Shown one piece after another: positions 16,800 to 26,753 of a stretch of 64,000 bases of DNA. The stretch comes from Sulfurimonas sp. C5. GTDB lineage: Bacteria; Campylobacterota; Campylobacteria; Campylobacterales; Sulfurimonadaceae. Each line of letters starts with the position of its first letter. Position 1 is the stretch's first letter. Below the pieces are notes generated by a model. The model was not told the origin of the DNA. It was given only the letters and a program-made list of their open reading frames with translations, and did not search any database. Position numbers and translations under genes: made by a program. The DNA lies in contig NZ_JARXNQ010000001.1 of assembly GCF_029872055.1 (NCBI RefSeq), forward strand, positions 248,001 through 312,000, given 5' to 3'.

Positions 16800-17155
16800 C
16801 AGATCATATTCTTTGGATCAGAATCGCTGAAATGTCCCCATTTGAGTTTTGCACCGCCTAAAACGTGGAAATGGAGATGTTTTACCTCTTGTCCACCATT
16901 TTCACCGATATTTGAAATAATTCTATAACCTGTATGATCAATACCTGTTTCTTTTGCAATATCTTGCATGAAACTAGTTAGTCCTGCCATCATTTCAGGT
17001 GATACTTCATGAAAACTGTCAACGTGTAATTTTGGGATAGCTAAAATATGCACAGGTGCTTTTGGATTGATGTCATGAAATGCTAAAAAATCATCGTTTT
17101 CAGCAATAATATTTGATGGGATCTCTTTATTTACAATTTTACAAAATATACACAT
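16799..17155 (-). CDS. HIT family nucleotide hydrolase/transferase
   Basis: 118-residue histidine triad protein (HINT-like). It carries CIFCKIVNKEIPS at the start and the catalytic triad block HLHFHVLGG near the C-terminus. Family members hydrolyse nucleoside phosphoramidates. It is divergent from pheS across a 112-base gap and coupled to the MltC gene through TGATG. The same family gene sits beside pheS in H. pylori as I recall it, so the neighbourhood is probably ancestral. Confidence 0.92.
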   Translation of the reverse strand: MCIFCKIVNKEIPSNIIAENDDFLAFHDINPKAPVHILAIPKLHVDSFHEVSPEMMAGLTSFMQDIAKETGIDHTGYRIISNIGENGGQEVKHLHFHVLGGAKLKWGHFSDSDPKNMI

Positions 17156-17224
17156 TTAAAATTCCTTGTTTTTTGGTTATTGTAGCACATAATTTACGAA
17201 ATGAAGCTATTTATAAACAATATT

Positions 17225-17233
17225 TGCTATAAT
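17225..17233 (+). promoter_or_regulatory. Extended -10 promoter of the pheS operon
   Basis: TGCTATAAT, a full extended -10 element, lies 34 bases upstream of the TTG start of pheS. Confidence 0.65.
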
Positions 17234-17267
17234 CCCTTTTAAATTTTATAACTTTGGGTGAATAGAT

Positions 17268-18260
17268 TTGAAAGAGTGGTACGATAAGATAAACGAAGCA
17301 CAGAATGTGGACTCTATAGAAGAGATTCGCATCGCTGTTTTTGGGAAAAAGGGTGTCTTAGCAGCTGAATTTGCAAAAATGAAAACAGCTTCTAATGAAG
17401 AAAAATCTCAAATAGCAAAAGATTTAAATACGCATAAAGCAGCATTGACAAATGCACTAAATGTGAAAAAAATTGAGCTTCAAACAAAAGAATTAAAAGA
17501 AAAAATGGAAGCAGAATCTATTGATGTTTCTATGTTTAGTCAAAAAAGCTCGGCAGGAGCATTGCATCCTGTAATGCAGACTATGGACAGAATTGTTGAA
17601 TATTTTGTTTCTATGAATTTTGCAGTAAAAACGGGAAATATGGTAGAGGATGACTTTCACAACTTTGAAGCATTAAACCTGCCAAAATACCACCCAGCTC
17701 GTGATATGCAAGATACTTTCTATTTTAAAGATGAGATGTTACTAAGAACACATACGTCTCCTGTACAAATTAGAACAATGATGGCTGCAAAACCTCCGAT
17801 TCGTATGATTGCACCGGGTGCTGTTTTTAGACGTGACTATGACTTAACACATACACCGATGTTCCATCAAATTGAGGGACTTTTAGTAGATGAAACGGGA
17901 AAAGTATCATTTGCAAACTTGAAGTATATTTTAGAAGACTTTTTAAAATATATGTTCGGTGATGTAGATGTTCGTTTCCGTCCATCATTTTTCCCGTTCA
18001 CGGAACCTTCGGCAGAAGTGGATATTTCATGTGTTTTCTGTAAAGGAGACGGATGTCGTGTATGTTCACATACTGGATGGTTAGAAGTTCTTGGATGTGG
18101 AATCGTTGATCCAAATGTTTTTGAAGCGGTAAAATATGAAGATGTTAGCGGGTATGCGTTTGGACTGGGCGTTGAGCGTTTTGCAATGCTTATTCACCAA
18201 ATAGGTGACTTACGTTCACTTTTTGAAGGAGACATAAAACTACTGGAGCAATTTCAATGA
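17268..18260 (+). CDS. pheS: Phenylalanyl-tRNA synthetase alpha subunit
   Basis: Catalytic subunit of the alpha2-beta2 class II synthetase that charges tRNA-Phe. 330 residues: an N-terminal coiled-coil arm (~1-85), then the class II core with [17 protein letters not shown]-like motif 2 ([21 protein letters not shown]) and the C-terminal [18 protein letters not shown]. The Cys-rich stretch [17 protein letters not shown] is typical. The start is TTG with a GGGTGA site 7 bases upstream. It overlaps pheT by four bases and leads the housekeeping block that runs to serA. Confidence 0.96.
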   Translation: MKEWYDKINEAQNVDSIEEIRIAVFGKKGVLAAEFAKMKTASNEEKSQIAKDLNTHKAALTNALNVKKIELQTKELKEKMEAESIDVSMFSQKSSAGALHPVMQTMDRIVEYFVSMNFAVKTGNMVEDDFHNFEALNLPKYHPARDMQDTFYFKDEMLLRTHTSPVQIRTMMAAKPPIRMIAPGAVFRRDYDLTHTPMFHQIEGLLVDETGKVSFANLKYILEDFLKYMFGDVDVRFRPSFFPFTEPSAEVDISCVFCKGDGCRVCSHTGWLEVLGCGIVDPNVFEAVKYEDVSGYAFGLGVERFAMLIHQIGDLRSLFEGDIKLLEQFQ

Positions 18261-20596
18261 TAGTAACAAGATCTTGGTTAAATGAATGGATAGATTTAGA
18301 TGGCATTTCAACAGAAGAACTTGCTAAAACATTTAATTCTATCGGTCTTGAAGTAGATAGAATTGAAGAATTTAATGTTCCTAAAAAAGTTGTTTTCGGT
18401 AAAGTTTTAGAGTGTGAAAAACATCCTGATGCTGATAAGCTGAATGTTTGTAAAGTTGATCTTGGAACGGCTATACGTCAGATTGTATGTGGTGCAAAAA
18501 ATGTTCGTGCCGGACTTACAGTAGTTGTTGCAACAATCGGTGCAGAGCTTCCAGGGGGGATGGTTATTAAACCTGTTCAACTTCGTGGTGTTGATTCTGA
18601 AGGTATGATCTGTTCACCTGGTGAAATTGGATTACATAGTTTTTGTGATGGAATCATGGAAGTTGATACAAGTGTTGGTGAAATAACACTAGGGGCAGAA
18701 GTGTGTGAAAATCCATACTTTAATGATGCACTTATAGAAATTGAGCTAACAGCAAATAGAGGTGATTGTCTGAGTATTCGCGGTGTTGCACGTGATCTGA
18801 GTGCTGCATTTGACAGACCTTTAAAAGATTACAGTGTGTCTGATAACGATGATATGCGCGGGATTGGAAGAATTTTATCTTTAGTACACGATAAAGAATT
18901 GGATATCAATTTACGCTATAAAGCACTAGAACTTGATACTTTGTCACTTCCATTTTTAGTAAAAATGAGACTTGCGCAAATCGAAGAGAGCAGAGAAAGT
19001 GACGTCGAGTCAATTATGTTATATGCGACACACTCAACAGGTGTAATCATGAGAGCATATAGCCATAGTTTTTTTGCAAATGATGATGAACAAAAGATGG
19101 CAAGAGTACATCTTAGTGAAGATGAAGAAGGTTTTGCATCTATCACTTCTGATGAAGCTCAAATTGCTTCAACGGTGGGTGTTATTCAAAAAGAGGAATC
19201 AAAAGTTACGGATAATAACGGTGTTATTCTGATTGAAGCAAGTTATATCCCGCCTGATATCATCTCTAAAAAAATGGATGAAAACAAAGTTGAATCAGGT
19301 CCACTCTTTTACAGAACTTCACGCGGAAGTGAACCTGAATTAGAAGCAGGACTTTCATTCTGTATCGATTTAATTGAAAAGTATTCAAATTCGTCAACTT
19401 TCAGTGGTACGATTGAATTAAGTAACTCTGTTAAAGAAAAAATTATTACTGTTTCAAAACAAGAAATTGATGAAATTATTGGTGCAAAAATTGATAAAGC
19501 AGTTATAACAAAAATACTTAAAAATTTAGGTTTTAATACAACAAAATCTACAGTAGATAATTATGTGATTTCTGTACCTCAATATCGCCATGATATCGTG
19601 AATAAACAAGATATCGTTGAAGAGATTGTAAGAATGGTCGGGATTGATAACATTCCAGCAAAACCGTTTGTTTTAACAGAAGATAATCGTTTAGAAGATA
19701 ACTATTTTGAGTATAAAAAACGTATGCATTATAGAATGCGTGGAGCTCAAAGCGGTTTCTTTGAATCTGTACATTTTGTTTTTGATGAGAAAAAAGTACT
19801 GAACTCTTACGGTTTTGAAACGACAAAAGCAGAGTTGGAACTTTTAAATCCTATTGTACAAACACTTGATACTTTAAGACCGACACTATTAACAGGGCTT
19901 TTAAAGGCAGCTTCACAGAACAAGAAAAACGGTTATAGTTCTGTAAAACTTTTTGAAGTTGGTTCAGTATTCTCTCCGACAAGAGAAGAAAGCCTGAAAA
20001 TGGCATTTATCTTTAGTGGAGATAAAGAAGCTGAAACACTACTCAATGCCGGAAGACCTGCAAAAGTAGATTTTGGAACTTTTGTACAAAAAATAGCTGA
20101 TGTAATCGGTGATGTAGAACTCCGTCAATATGAAACTACACATTCTCTTTCACACCCTTATCAATGTGCTGAAGTATATGTAGCGGGTAAAAGAGCAGGG
20201 GAATTGTTTAAAGTACATCCTGAAGTTCAAGAAGCATATGATTTAGAAGATACTTTCATGTGTGAATTAGACTTTGATGCATTGACATATGAGTTGAAAG
20301 TAGCGCGTAAAACTTCTAAATTTCAAGCATCTTTTAGAGACCTTAGTTTATTAGTCTCTAAAGATATAACATTTGAAGCTATTAAAACAGTTATTAATAC
20401 TAATGCTACAAAAGAACTTGTAAGATTCTATCCTGTAGACAAATACAGTGACGAGTCTTTAGGAGACAACATCAGTTTAAGTTTACGTTTTGTATTGCAA
20501 TCTGATGAAAAAACGCTTGAAGAAGAAGATATAACTAACGCAATGGAGTCTATCCTTAATGCGTTAAAAGATGAATTAGGAATCGGTCTGAGATGA
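18257..20596 (+). CDS. pheT: Phenylalanyl-tRNA synthetase beta subunit
   Basis: Beta subunit, 779 residues, with tRNA-binding and editing parts. The domain order is an N-terminal tRNA-binding OB fold (~40-150, [21 protein letters not shown]), the B3/B4 editing domain (~200-380), B5 (~400-475, [20 protein letters not shown]), a catalytic-like domain, and the C-terminal anticodon-binding ferredoxin-like domain (~690-779, [18 protein letters not shown]). It shares four-base overlaps with both pheS and aroA, so translation of the three genes is coupled. Confidence 0.95.
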   Translation: MIVTRSWLNEWIDLDGISTEELAKTFNSIGLEVDRIEEFNVPKKVVFGKVLECEKHPDADKLNVCKVDLGTAIRQIVCGAKNVRAGLTVVVATIGAELPGGMVIKPVQLRGVDSEGMICSPGEIGLHSFCDGIMEVDTSVGEITLGAEVCENPYFNDALIEIELTANRGDCLSIRGVARDLSAAFDRPLKDYSVSDNDDMRGIGRILSLVHDKELDINLRYKALELDTLSLPFLVKMRLAQIEESRESDVESIMLYATHSTGVIMRAYSHSFFANDDEQKMARVHLSEDEEGFASITSDEAQIASTVGVIQKEESKVTDNNGVILIEASYIPPDIISKKMDENKVESGPLFYRTSRGSEPELEAGLSFCIDLIEKYSNSSTFSGTIELSNSVKEKIITVSKQEIDEIIGAKIDKAVITKILKNLGFNTTKSTVDNYVISVPQYRHDIVNKQDIVEEIVRMVGIDNIPAKPFVLTEDNRLEDNYFEYKKRMHYRMRGAQSGFFESVHFVFDEKKVLNSYGFETTKAELELLNPIVQTLDTLRPTLLTGLLKAASQNKKNGYSSVKLFEVGSVFSPTREESLKMAFIFSGDKEAETLLNAGRPAKVDFGTFVQKIADVIGDVELRQYETTHSLSHPYQCAEVYVAGKRAGELFKVHPEVQEAYDLEDTFMCELDFDALTYELKVARKTSKFQASFRDLSLLVSKDITFEAIKTVINTNATKELVRFYPVDKYSDESLGDNISLSLRFVLQSDEKTLEEEDITNAMESILNALKDELGIGLR

Positions 20597-21873
20597 GTTT
20601 AGTAGAAGTTTTTCCGGCAAAATCATTTTCGTTTGCGACGTCTGAAATAGCACCTGACAAATCTATTTCACATAGAAGTGTTATGTTTGCAATGTTAGCA
20701 GAAGGTGTAAGTACAATTGATAACTTTTTAAGAGCAGAAGATACTCTGAACTCTTTGGAAATTGTAAAAAACCTCGGTGCGTCGGTAGAAGATGATGGAA
20801 AAACTATTAAGATCTCTTCAAATGGGATACAAGAAAGTTTTGAAGTATTAGACTGCGGAAACTCAGGGACTGGAATGCGTCTTTTTTGCGGACTTTTAAG
20901 CTCTGCTAACGGTCATTTTGTTTTAACGGGAGATAAATATCTTCGTCGTCGTCCTATGAAAAGAGTTGCGGATCCTCTGAAAAGTATCGGTGCAAAAATT
21001 GATGGACGTGAGAATGGAAATTTAGCTCCACTATCAATTCGTGGTGCATCGCTCAAAGCTTTTAATTATGAAAGTAAGATCGCTTCAGCACAAGTAAAAT
21101 CTTGTATGATTTTAGCGGCATTAAGAGCTGACGGTAAGTGTACATATACAGAGCCTGAACTTTCACGTGATCATACTGAAAGAATGCTCAGAGGGATGGG
21201 AGCAGGTATTGAAGTAGACGGATTAAAAACTACGATTAAGCCAATGGAAAAGCTTTTATCGCCATTGACAATCAGGGTACCTGCTGATCCATCTAGTGCA
21301 TTCTTTTTTGCGGTAGCTGCTGCGATCACTGAAGGAAGTGATGTAATACTAGAAGGTGTGACACTTAATCCTACACGTATAGAAGCATTTAAAGCACTAG
21401 AAAGAATGGGGGCTGATATTACTTATACTCTTACAGAAGATAAGTATGAGCCTATAGGGAATATTCATGTGAAATATGCTCCTTTACAAGCAATTACAGT
21501 AGAAGACAATATCTCATGGCTTATAGATGAGCTTCCGGCACTCAGCATTGCTATGGCATGTGCAGAGGGTGATAGCCTTGTAAAAAATGCAGAAGAACTT
21601 CGTGTTAAAGAATCAGATCGTATCTCTACTGTTGTAGAAGGTTTAAAAGCTGCTGGTATAACAGTAGAAGAGTACGAAGACGGTTATAAAATAACAGGCG
21701 GAAAGCTACAAAAAGCAAAAGTTGATAGTGACGGTGATCACAGAATTGCAATGAGTTTTATTATTGCAGGTCTGAAATGCGGTATGGAAGTGAGTGATTT
21801 AGACTGTATTAACACTTCTTTTCCAAACTTTTTTGAGATCTTACAAAAAATTACAAAAGTGGAATTTAAATAA
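20593..21873 (+). CDS. aroA: 3-phosphoshikimate 1-carboxyvinyltransferase (EPSP synthase)
   Basis: Sixth step of the shikimate pathway, joining PEP to shikimate-3-phosphate. 426 residues. Active-site blocks are present: [15 protein letters not shown] at the N-terminus, [28 protein letters not shown], and near the C-terminus [15 protein letters not shown] and [10 protein letters not shown]. The NSGTGMR block has a Gly at the position that keeps class I enzymes open to PEP. It overlaps pheT by four bases (ATGA). Aromatic amino acid synthesis and Phe charging are thus in one transcript. Confidence 0.95.
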   Translation: MSLVEVFPAKSFSFATSEIAPDKSISHRSVMFAMLAEGVSTIDNFLRAEDTLNSLEIVKNLGASVEDDGKTIKISSNGIQESFEVLDCGNSGTGMRLFCGLLSSANGHFVLTGDKYLRRRPMKRVADPLKSIGAKIDGRENGNLAPLSIRGASLKAFNYESKIASAQVKSCMILAALRADGKCTYTEPELSRDHTERMLRGMGAGIEVDGLKTTIKPMEKLLSPLTIRVPADPSSAFFFAVAAAITEGSDVILEGVTLNPTRIEAFKALERMGADITYTLTEDKYEPIGNIHVKYAPLQAITVEDNISWLIDELPALSIAMACAEGDSLVKNAEELRVKESDRISTVVEGLKAAGITVEEYEDGYKITGGKLQKAKVDSDGDHRIAMSFIIAGLKCGMEVSDLDCINTSFPNFFEILQKITKVEFK

Positions 21874-21878
21874 ATTTT

Positions 21879-21911
21879 CTTCTCACTATAAAGTGAAGCT
21901 TTAGTGAGAGG
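21879..21911 (+). promoter_or_regulatory. Hairpin 1 in the aroA-ispH gap
   Basis: TCTCACTA and AAG on the left pair with CTT and TAGTGAGA on the right, with a two-base TA bulge and a 5-nt loop. No T-run follows, so it is not a classical terminator. Confidence 0.45.
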
Positions 21912-21916
21912 AATTT

Positions 21917-21939
21917 ATCAAAGAATTTACTTCTTTGAT
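21917..21939 (+). promoter_or_regulatory. Hairpin 2 just before the ispH ribosome binding site
   Basis: ATCAAAGAA pairs perfectly with TTCTTTGAT around a TTTAC loop. It ends one base before GAAGGAG, so it could affect ribosome loading, mRNA processing or stability. Confidence 0.5.
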
Positions 21940-21953
21940 GAAGGAGACAGATA

Positions 21954-22793
21954 ATGATGAATATTGAATTAGCAGAAAATTACGGTTTTTGTTTTGGCGT
22001 AAAACGTGCAATTAAAATTGCTGAAGAGAACCAAAATGCAGCAACTTATGGTCCGCTAATTCACAATTCAAGAGAGATTGCCCGTTTAGAGAAAGATTTT
22101 AAAGTTGGGCTTACTGACAATCATAAAATTTTTCAAGCAGGTGATAAAGCGATTGTCCGTACTCACGGTATTCAAAAACAGGAACTACAAGAACTTAAAG
22201 AACGGGGTGTAGATGTTGTAGACGCTACATGTCCGTACGTAACGAAACCTCAAGAGATTGCTCAAGAGATGAGTGAGCTTGGATATAGTGTAGTGATTTT
22301 TGGCGATGAGGAACATCCTGAAATTAAAGGTGTTAAATCATATGCGACAAATGGTGCTATCGTTGTGATGTCACCTAAAGACCTTGAAGGTGTAAAACTT
22401 CACGAAAAAATAGCTCTTATTGCACAAACAACAAGAAAAGTTGAAAACTATATGGAAGTTGCCAATTATTTGATCCCTCGTTATAAAGAGGTACGGGTAT
22501 TTAATACTATATGTAATGCAACCTTTGAAAATCAAGACGCAGTAAGAAAACTTTCAAAGAAAGCCGATGTAATGTTGATTATCGGTGGAAAAAATTCATC
22601 AAATACGAAGCAATTATTTAATATTTCAAAAGAAAATTGTAAAGATTCTTATCATATAGAAGATGAAAAAGATCTTGACTTTTCATGGTTTGACAATAAA
22701 AAACTGTGTGGAATTTCTGCAGGTGCTTCAACTCCAGACTGGATTATCCAAAATGTAATTGAGGCAATAAAGTCCAAAATCACACAAAATTAG
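21954..22793 (+). CDS. ispH: 4-hydroxy-3-methylbut-2-enyl diphosphate reductase
   Basis: Last enzyme of the MEP isoprenoid pathway, making IPP and DMAPP with a [4Fe-4S] cluster. 279 residues. The three conserved cluster cysteines are C13 (GFCFGV), C93 (DATCPYV) and C187 (TICNATFENQ). Conserved His (IHNSREI, RTHGIQ) and the C-terminal SAGASTPDWIIQNV are present. AAGGAG lies 7 bases before the first ATG. Two hairpins precede the gene, and rpsA follows after a 92-base gap with its own -10 box. Confidence 0.95.
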   Translation: MMNIELAENYGFCFGVKRAIKIAEENQNAATYGPLIHNSREIARLEKDFKVGLTDNHKIFQAGDKAIVRTHGIQKQELQELKERGVDVVDATCPYVTKPQEIAQEMSELGYSVVIFGDEEHPEIKGVKSYATNGAIVVMSPKDLEGVKLHEKIALIAQTTRKVENYMEVANYLIPRYKEVRVFNTICNATFENQDAVRKLSKKADVMLIIGGKNSSNTKQLFNISKENCKDSYHIEDEKDLDFSWFDNKKLCGISAGASTPDWIIQNVIEAIKSKITQN

Positions 22794-22848
22794 CACCTAA
22801 TCTCCAAAATTCTTTCAATTCTTTATAAAAAGATAATCATATTTTAGA

Positions 22849-22854
22849 TATAAT
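22849..22854 (+). promoter_or_regulatory. -10 box of rpsA
   Basis: GATATAATG, 31 bases before the rpsA ATG. It would give this abundant protein separate transcription inside the block. Confidence 0.6.
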
Positions 22855-22885
22855 GCAATAATTTTTATTTAACAGAGGATAGGTA

Positions 22886-24547
22886 ATGGCGTTCGATAAC
22901 GAATCATTCGAAGAAGAAGAGAGTTTTGCAGAGCTTTTTGCTGCAAGTGAAAGAGAACAAGAAACAAATCGCATCGTAGAAGGTGAGATCGTAGAGATTC
23001 AAGCTGATGATAATAGAGCATTAGTTGGTGTTGGTGACAAGTTGGAAGGTATTATTAGCCTTGATGAGATCCGTGATGAAGCTGGTGAGCTTAAATTCGG
23101 TGTAGGCGATAAAATCAAAGTTATGATTACAGGATACTACAATGAGCGTCCTAAAATCTCATATAAAAAAGTACTTGAACAAGAAAAAACTATTGAGTTC
23201 ATTGATGCTCATAAAGAGAACTTTGAAGATTTAGTGATTGACGGTGTAATTACAAAGAAAAACCGTGGTGGTTATGTTGTAGAAGCTGATGATGTAACTT
23301 TCTTCATGCCACGTTCACTAGCTGCATTTAAAGACAGTGAAGATGTGGTTGGTAAAAAGATTAAAGCACAAGTTGTAAAAATCGATCCGGCAGACAATTC
23401 AATTGTACTTTCTCGCCGTAAACTTTTTAACGAAGAGCGTAAAAAGAAAAAAGAGATTATTGATAAAATTATGGCTGATGACGTAGTTGTTGAAGGTGTA
23501 ATCAAAAAAATTACAAGCTACGGTATGTTTGTAGATGTTGGCGGTGTTGACGGTTTAGTACACTACAACGAGATCTCTTATAAAGGTCCTGTAAATCCAG
23601 CAAAACTTTACAAAGAGGGTGATACTGTAACTGTTAAAGCTATCGCTTACGATAAAGATAAACGTCATCTTTCATTATCTGTAAAAGCAGTTCAAGCTGA
23701 TCCATGGGCTGAAGTTGAGTCTGAATTAGATGAAGGTGATACAATCACTGTAACTGTTTCAAATATTGAAAACTACGGTGCATTCGTTGACCTTGGAAAC
23801 GATATTGAAGGTTTCTTACATATTTCAGAAATTACATGGGATAAAAATGTAAAAAATCCAGCTGATTATTTAACTCTTGGTCAAGAGATTGACGTTGAAG
23901 TTATCGAAATTGATCCAAAAACTCATAAACTTCGTGTATCTTTAAAAAGATTACTTCCAAAACCATTTGATGAGTTTATGAAAAAACACTCTGAAGGTGA
24001 AGTTGTAAGTGGAACTGTAACATCTTTAACTGATTTCGGTGCATTCGTTCGTATTGACGGTGTTGAAGGATTATTACATAACCAAGATATCTCTTGGGAT
24101 AAAAATACTAAAGCAAAAGATGTATTAAAATCTGGAGATGAAGTTGAAGTTAAAATTGCTAAAATTAATGAAGCTGACCAAAAAATCTCTTTAAATAGAA
24201 AAACTTTATTAGAATCACCAATTGACAAGTTCGCTGCAAACAATAAAGTAAACACTGTAGTAAGTGGAACTATCCGTGATATCAAAGATTTCGGTGTATT
24301 CGTATCTTTAGAAGACGGTGTAGATGCACTTATCCGTGACGAAGATTTAGCTCCTTTAAATAAAGAAGAGTTAGAAGTTGGTCAAACTATTGAAGCTGCA
24401 ATCGCTAATATTGATACTCGTCGTGACCGTATCCGTTTATCTGTTAAAAAATTAGACTATATCAAAAATCAAGCGATGTTAGAAGAGATTAATGACACTG
24501 AGTCTCACTCTTTAGGTGACTTGATTAAAGATCAAATCAAAAAATAA
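22886..24547 (+). CDS. rpsA: 30S ribosomal protein S1
   Basis: mRNA-binding ribosomal protein, 553 residues with six S1/OB repeats at about residues 30-95, 113-180, 200-268, 285-355, 370-440 and 457-525. Repeats 3-6 show the strongest RNA-binding pattern (SYGMFVDVGGVDGLVH, NYGAFVDLGNDIEGFLH, DFGAFVRIDGVEGLLH, DFGVFVSLEDGVDALI). The N-terminus is very acidic (ESFEEEESFAELF), as in other S1 proteins, where it docks on S2. The ribosome binding site is GAGGATAGGT. Codon choice is strongly biased toward frequent codons, as expected for high expression. Confidence 0.96.
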   Translation: MAFDNESFEEEESFAELFAASEREQETNRIVEGEIVEIQADDNRALVGVGDKLEGIISLDEIRDEAGELKFGVGDKIKVMITGYYNERPKISYKKVLEQEKTIEFIDAHKENFEDLVIDGVITKKNRGGYVVEADDVTFFMPRSLAAFKDSEDVVGKKIKAQVVKIDPADNSIVLSRRKLFNEERKKKKEIIDKIMADDVVVEGVIKKITSYGMFVDVGGVDGLVHYNEISYKGPVNPAKLYKEGDTVTVKAIAYDKDKRHLSLSVKAVQADPWAEVESELDEGDTITVTVSNIENYGAFVDLGNDIEGFLHISEITWDKNVKNPADYLTLGQEIDVEVIEIDPKTHKLRVSLKRLLPKPFDEFMKKHSEGEVVSGTVTSLTDFGAFVRIDGVEGLLHNQDISWDKNTKAKDVLKSGDEVEVKIAKINEADQKISLNRKTLLESPIDKFAANNKVNTVVSGTIRDIKDFGVFVSLEDGVDALIRDEDLAPLNKEELEVGQTIEAAIANIDTRRDRIRLSVKKLDYIKNQAMLEEINDTESHSLGDLIKDQIKK

Positions 24548-24553
24548 TAATTT

Positions 24554-25033
24554 ATGCAAACTCTTTTAAAATGGCTTACTCCTGCGATAGCGTTGGGAGT
24601 TGCCATTTTTATACTATTTTTTCTTGTCTCTATTAATTCACAAGAACCTATAGTAAACACTAAGCCTTTAGAATTAAAAACCGGACTTTTTCCATCAAAA
24701 GAGGAAAAAGTGTGGTTAAACCATTTTTCTGAATCTGAAAGAAAAGGATATATATATCCTGTTAATGAAGTTTATGTAAAACTTGATTTAGATGAAAAAA
24801 TAACTAAAACTATAACCTATAAGTTATCTGCTAAAGTAAAAGATCCTTACCAGTTATTTTGTTTACAAGAAGAACTTAAAGGGCGTCAATTAAAATATTT
24901 TCTAAAAAAAGACAGAGCAGGGATAGATTTACTTATTTATTCACAACATGTTGATAAATTAAATAACTTGGTTAAAGTTTTAAAAAATTATAAAATTCAA
25001 GCTCAAATAGAGCTATACAAAGAGGAATATTAA
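24554..25033 (+). CDS. Conserved single-pass membrane protein between rpsA and serA
   Basis: 159 residues. One hydrophobic segment (about residues 10-29, WLTPAIALGVAIFILFFLVS) is followed by a ~130-residue domain that should face the periplasm. The C-terminal part has a beta-alpha pattern (KTITYKLSAKVKDPYQLFCLQEEL...LNNLVKVLKNYKIQAQIELYKEEY) that faintly resembles SPOR-like or ferredoxin-like folds, but I cannot name a family. It sits 6 bases after rpsA and one base before serA, so it is in the same transcript. I recall an uncharacterised gene at the same place in C. jejuni and H. pylori, which argues for a conserved role. Confidence 0.72.
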   Translation: MQTLLKWLTPAIALGVAIFILFFLVSINSQEPIVNTKPLELKTGLFPSKEEKVWLNHFSESERKGYIYPVNEVYVKLDLDEKITKTITYKLSAKVKDPYQLFCLQEELKGRQLKYFLKKDRAGIDLLIYSQHVDKLNNLVKVLKNYKIQAQIELYKEEY

Positions 25034-25034
25034 A

Positions 25035-26621
25035 ATGCAAAAACATACTATTGTAGTTTGTGACCATATACATACAGCTGGTCTGGAAATGCTTCAAAAT
25101 GATGAAAATGTAAACTTTATTATGGCAGCAGATGAGCCAAAAGATAAACTTGTTACAGAGATTATCCCTCAAGCTGATGTTGCTATTACTAGAAGTTCAA
25201 CAGATGTTGACGCTTTCTTCTTGGAACATGCAAAAAAACTTAAAGCACTTGTACGTGCAGGTGTTGGTGTAGATAATGTTGATATTCCTGGTTGTTCTAA
25301 ACAAGGTATTATTGTAATGAACGTACCTACTGCTAATACAATTGCTGCAGTTGAACTTACAATGGCTCATATGCTTTCTTGTATGAGAATGTTCCCATAC
25401 TCTCATGACCACCTTAAAAACCAACGTATCTGGAAGCGTGAAAAATGGTACGGATATGAATTAAAAGGGAAAAAACTTGGTGTAATCGGTTTTGGTAACA
25501 TCGGTAGTCGTGTTGCTAAACGTGCAAAAGCATTCGAGATGGATATTGTGGCATATGATCCGTACATCCATCCGTCAAAAGTTACAGATCTTGATATGAC
25601 ATATACAAAGAACTTTGATGATATCTTAGCATGTGATGTAATTACAATTCACACACCGAAAAATAAAGAAACTATCGGTATTATCGATGAAGAAGAGATC
25701 GCAAAAATGAAAGACGGCGTAGTTTTAGTAAACTGTGCACGTGGTGATCTTTATAACGAAGATGCTTTATATAATGGTCTAAAATCTGGAAAAATCCGTT
25801 TTGCAGGTATTGATGTATTTGGTAAAGAACCGGCAACAGATAATAAACTACTTGATTTAGATAACATTGTAGTTTCACCTCACCTTGGTGCAAATACATA
25901 TGAATCTCAATACAACATCGGTACTCAAGCTGCTGAAAACGCAATTGCAGCTGCTAAAGGTATGGCTTATCCACATGCACTGAACTTACCTATTGACGAG
26001 TCAAAAATTCCATCGTTTGTAAAACCTTTCTTAGAAATGGGGCAAAAAATCGGTTTCTTGGCATCTCAAATCAGCAAGGCGCAAATTATTTCTATCAAAG
26101 TGACAGGACAGGGTGAAATTGGAAACTATGTAGATTCTCTTTCAACTTTCGTAACTGTTGGTGCTATGAGCCAAAGCTCTGACAAAATCAATTATGTAAA
26201 TGCTGACTTTATTGCAAAAGAAAAAGGTATTAAAATAGAATCTGACAACTTAGGTGATTCTAGCGTATATAAAAACCTTATCACTGCAAAACTTACAACT
26301 TCTGAAGGTACTACGACTATTAGTGCTACTATCTTTGACGACGGTGTTCAAAGAATGGTTGCTTTAGACGGTTTTGAGATTGAAGTACCTTTAAAAGGGA
26401 ATATGATCATGTTTAAAAACTCTGATGTTCCTGGTGTAATTGGAAGTGTTGGTACTACTTTAGCAAACAACAATGTAAACATTGCTGACTTTTCTTTAGC
26501 GCGTAATGCCAATAAAGAAGCTTTAGCTGTTATATTAGTTGATGAAGCAGTAAGTGACAAAACATTAAAAGAGTTATCTGCACTAGATGCTTGTTTAAAT
26601 GTAAGCCACGCTAGTATATAA
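25035..26621 (+). CDS. serA: D-3-phosphoglycerate dehydrogenase
   Basis: First step of serine synthesis, oxidising 3-phosphoglycerate with NAD+. 528 residues, the long form: catalytic/NAD-binding core (~1-310) with GVIGFGNIGSRVAKRAKAF, the VLVNCARGDLYNEDAL block and the catalytic His in SPHLGANTYESQ. An intervening ASB domain (~320-450) and a C-terminal ACT domain (~455-528, MIMFKNSDVPGVIGSVGTTLA) follow, the latter usually the serine-sensing site. A perfect hairpin terminator follows the stop. Confidence 0.95.
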   Translation: MQKHTIVVCDHIHTAGLEMLQNDENVNFIMAADEPKDKLVTEIIPQADVAITRSSTDVDAFFLEHAKKLKALVRAGVGVDNVDIPGCSKQGIIVMNVPTANTIAAVELTMAHMLSCMRMFPYSHDHLKNQRIWKREKWYGYELKGKKLGVIGFGNIGSRVAKRAKAFEMDIVAYDPYIHPSKVTDLDMTYTKNFDDILACDVITIHTPKNKETIGIIDEEEIAKMKDGVVLVNCARGDLYNEDALYNGLKSGKIRFAGIDVFGKEPATDNKLLDLDNIVVSPHLGANTYESQYNIGTQAAENAIAAAKGMAYPHALNLPIDESKIPSFVKPFLEMGQKIGFLASQISKAQIISIKVTGQGEIGNYVDSLSTFVTVGAMSQSSDKINYVNADFIAKEKGIKIESDNLGDSSVYKNLITAKLTTSEGTTTISATIFDDGVQRMVALDGFEIEVPLKGNMIMFKNSDVPGVIGSVGTTLANNNVNIADFSLARNANKEALAVILVDEAVSDKTLKELSALDACLNVSHASI

Positions 26622-26644
26622 ATACTTTAACTTTTCTCTTTTAT

Positions 26645-26675
26645 ATGAGGCTCTTTGAGCCTCATCTTCTATTTA
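26645..26675 (+). terminator. Rho-independent terminator of the pheS-serA block
   Basis: A perfect 9-bp stem ATGAGGCTC/GAGCCTCAT with a TTT loop (26645-26665) is followed by CTTCTATTT. It closes the plus-strand housekeeping block. Confidence 0.8.
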
Positions 26676-26726
26676 CATTTAAAATCCATAATTATTGAAA
26701 TTGATTGTTGAAAGTACGAAGATTTT

Positions 26727-26749
26727 GGCATGAACAAAATGTTCATACC
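26727..26749 (-). terminator. Hairpin at the 3' end of the split RND operon
   Basis: GGCATGAACA pairs with TGTTCATACC (one G-T) around AAA, five bases beyond the minus-strand RND stop. It lacks a T-run, so it may be a weak terminator or an mRNA 3' stabiliser. Confidence 0.5.
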
Positions 26750-26753
26750 TTAA

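Noticed and set aside
16605-16928. Phe/Cys-rich plus-strand frame across the MltC-HIT junction
   Set aside because: Translation of Lys-rich MltC code in reverse; it crosses two well-supported genes.
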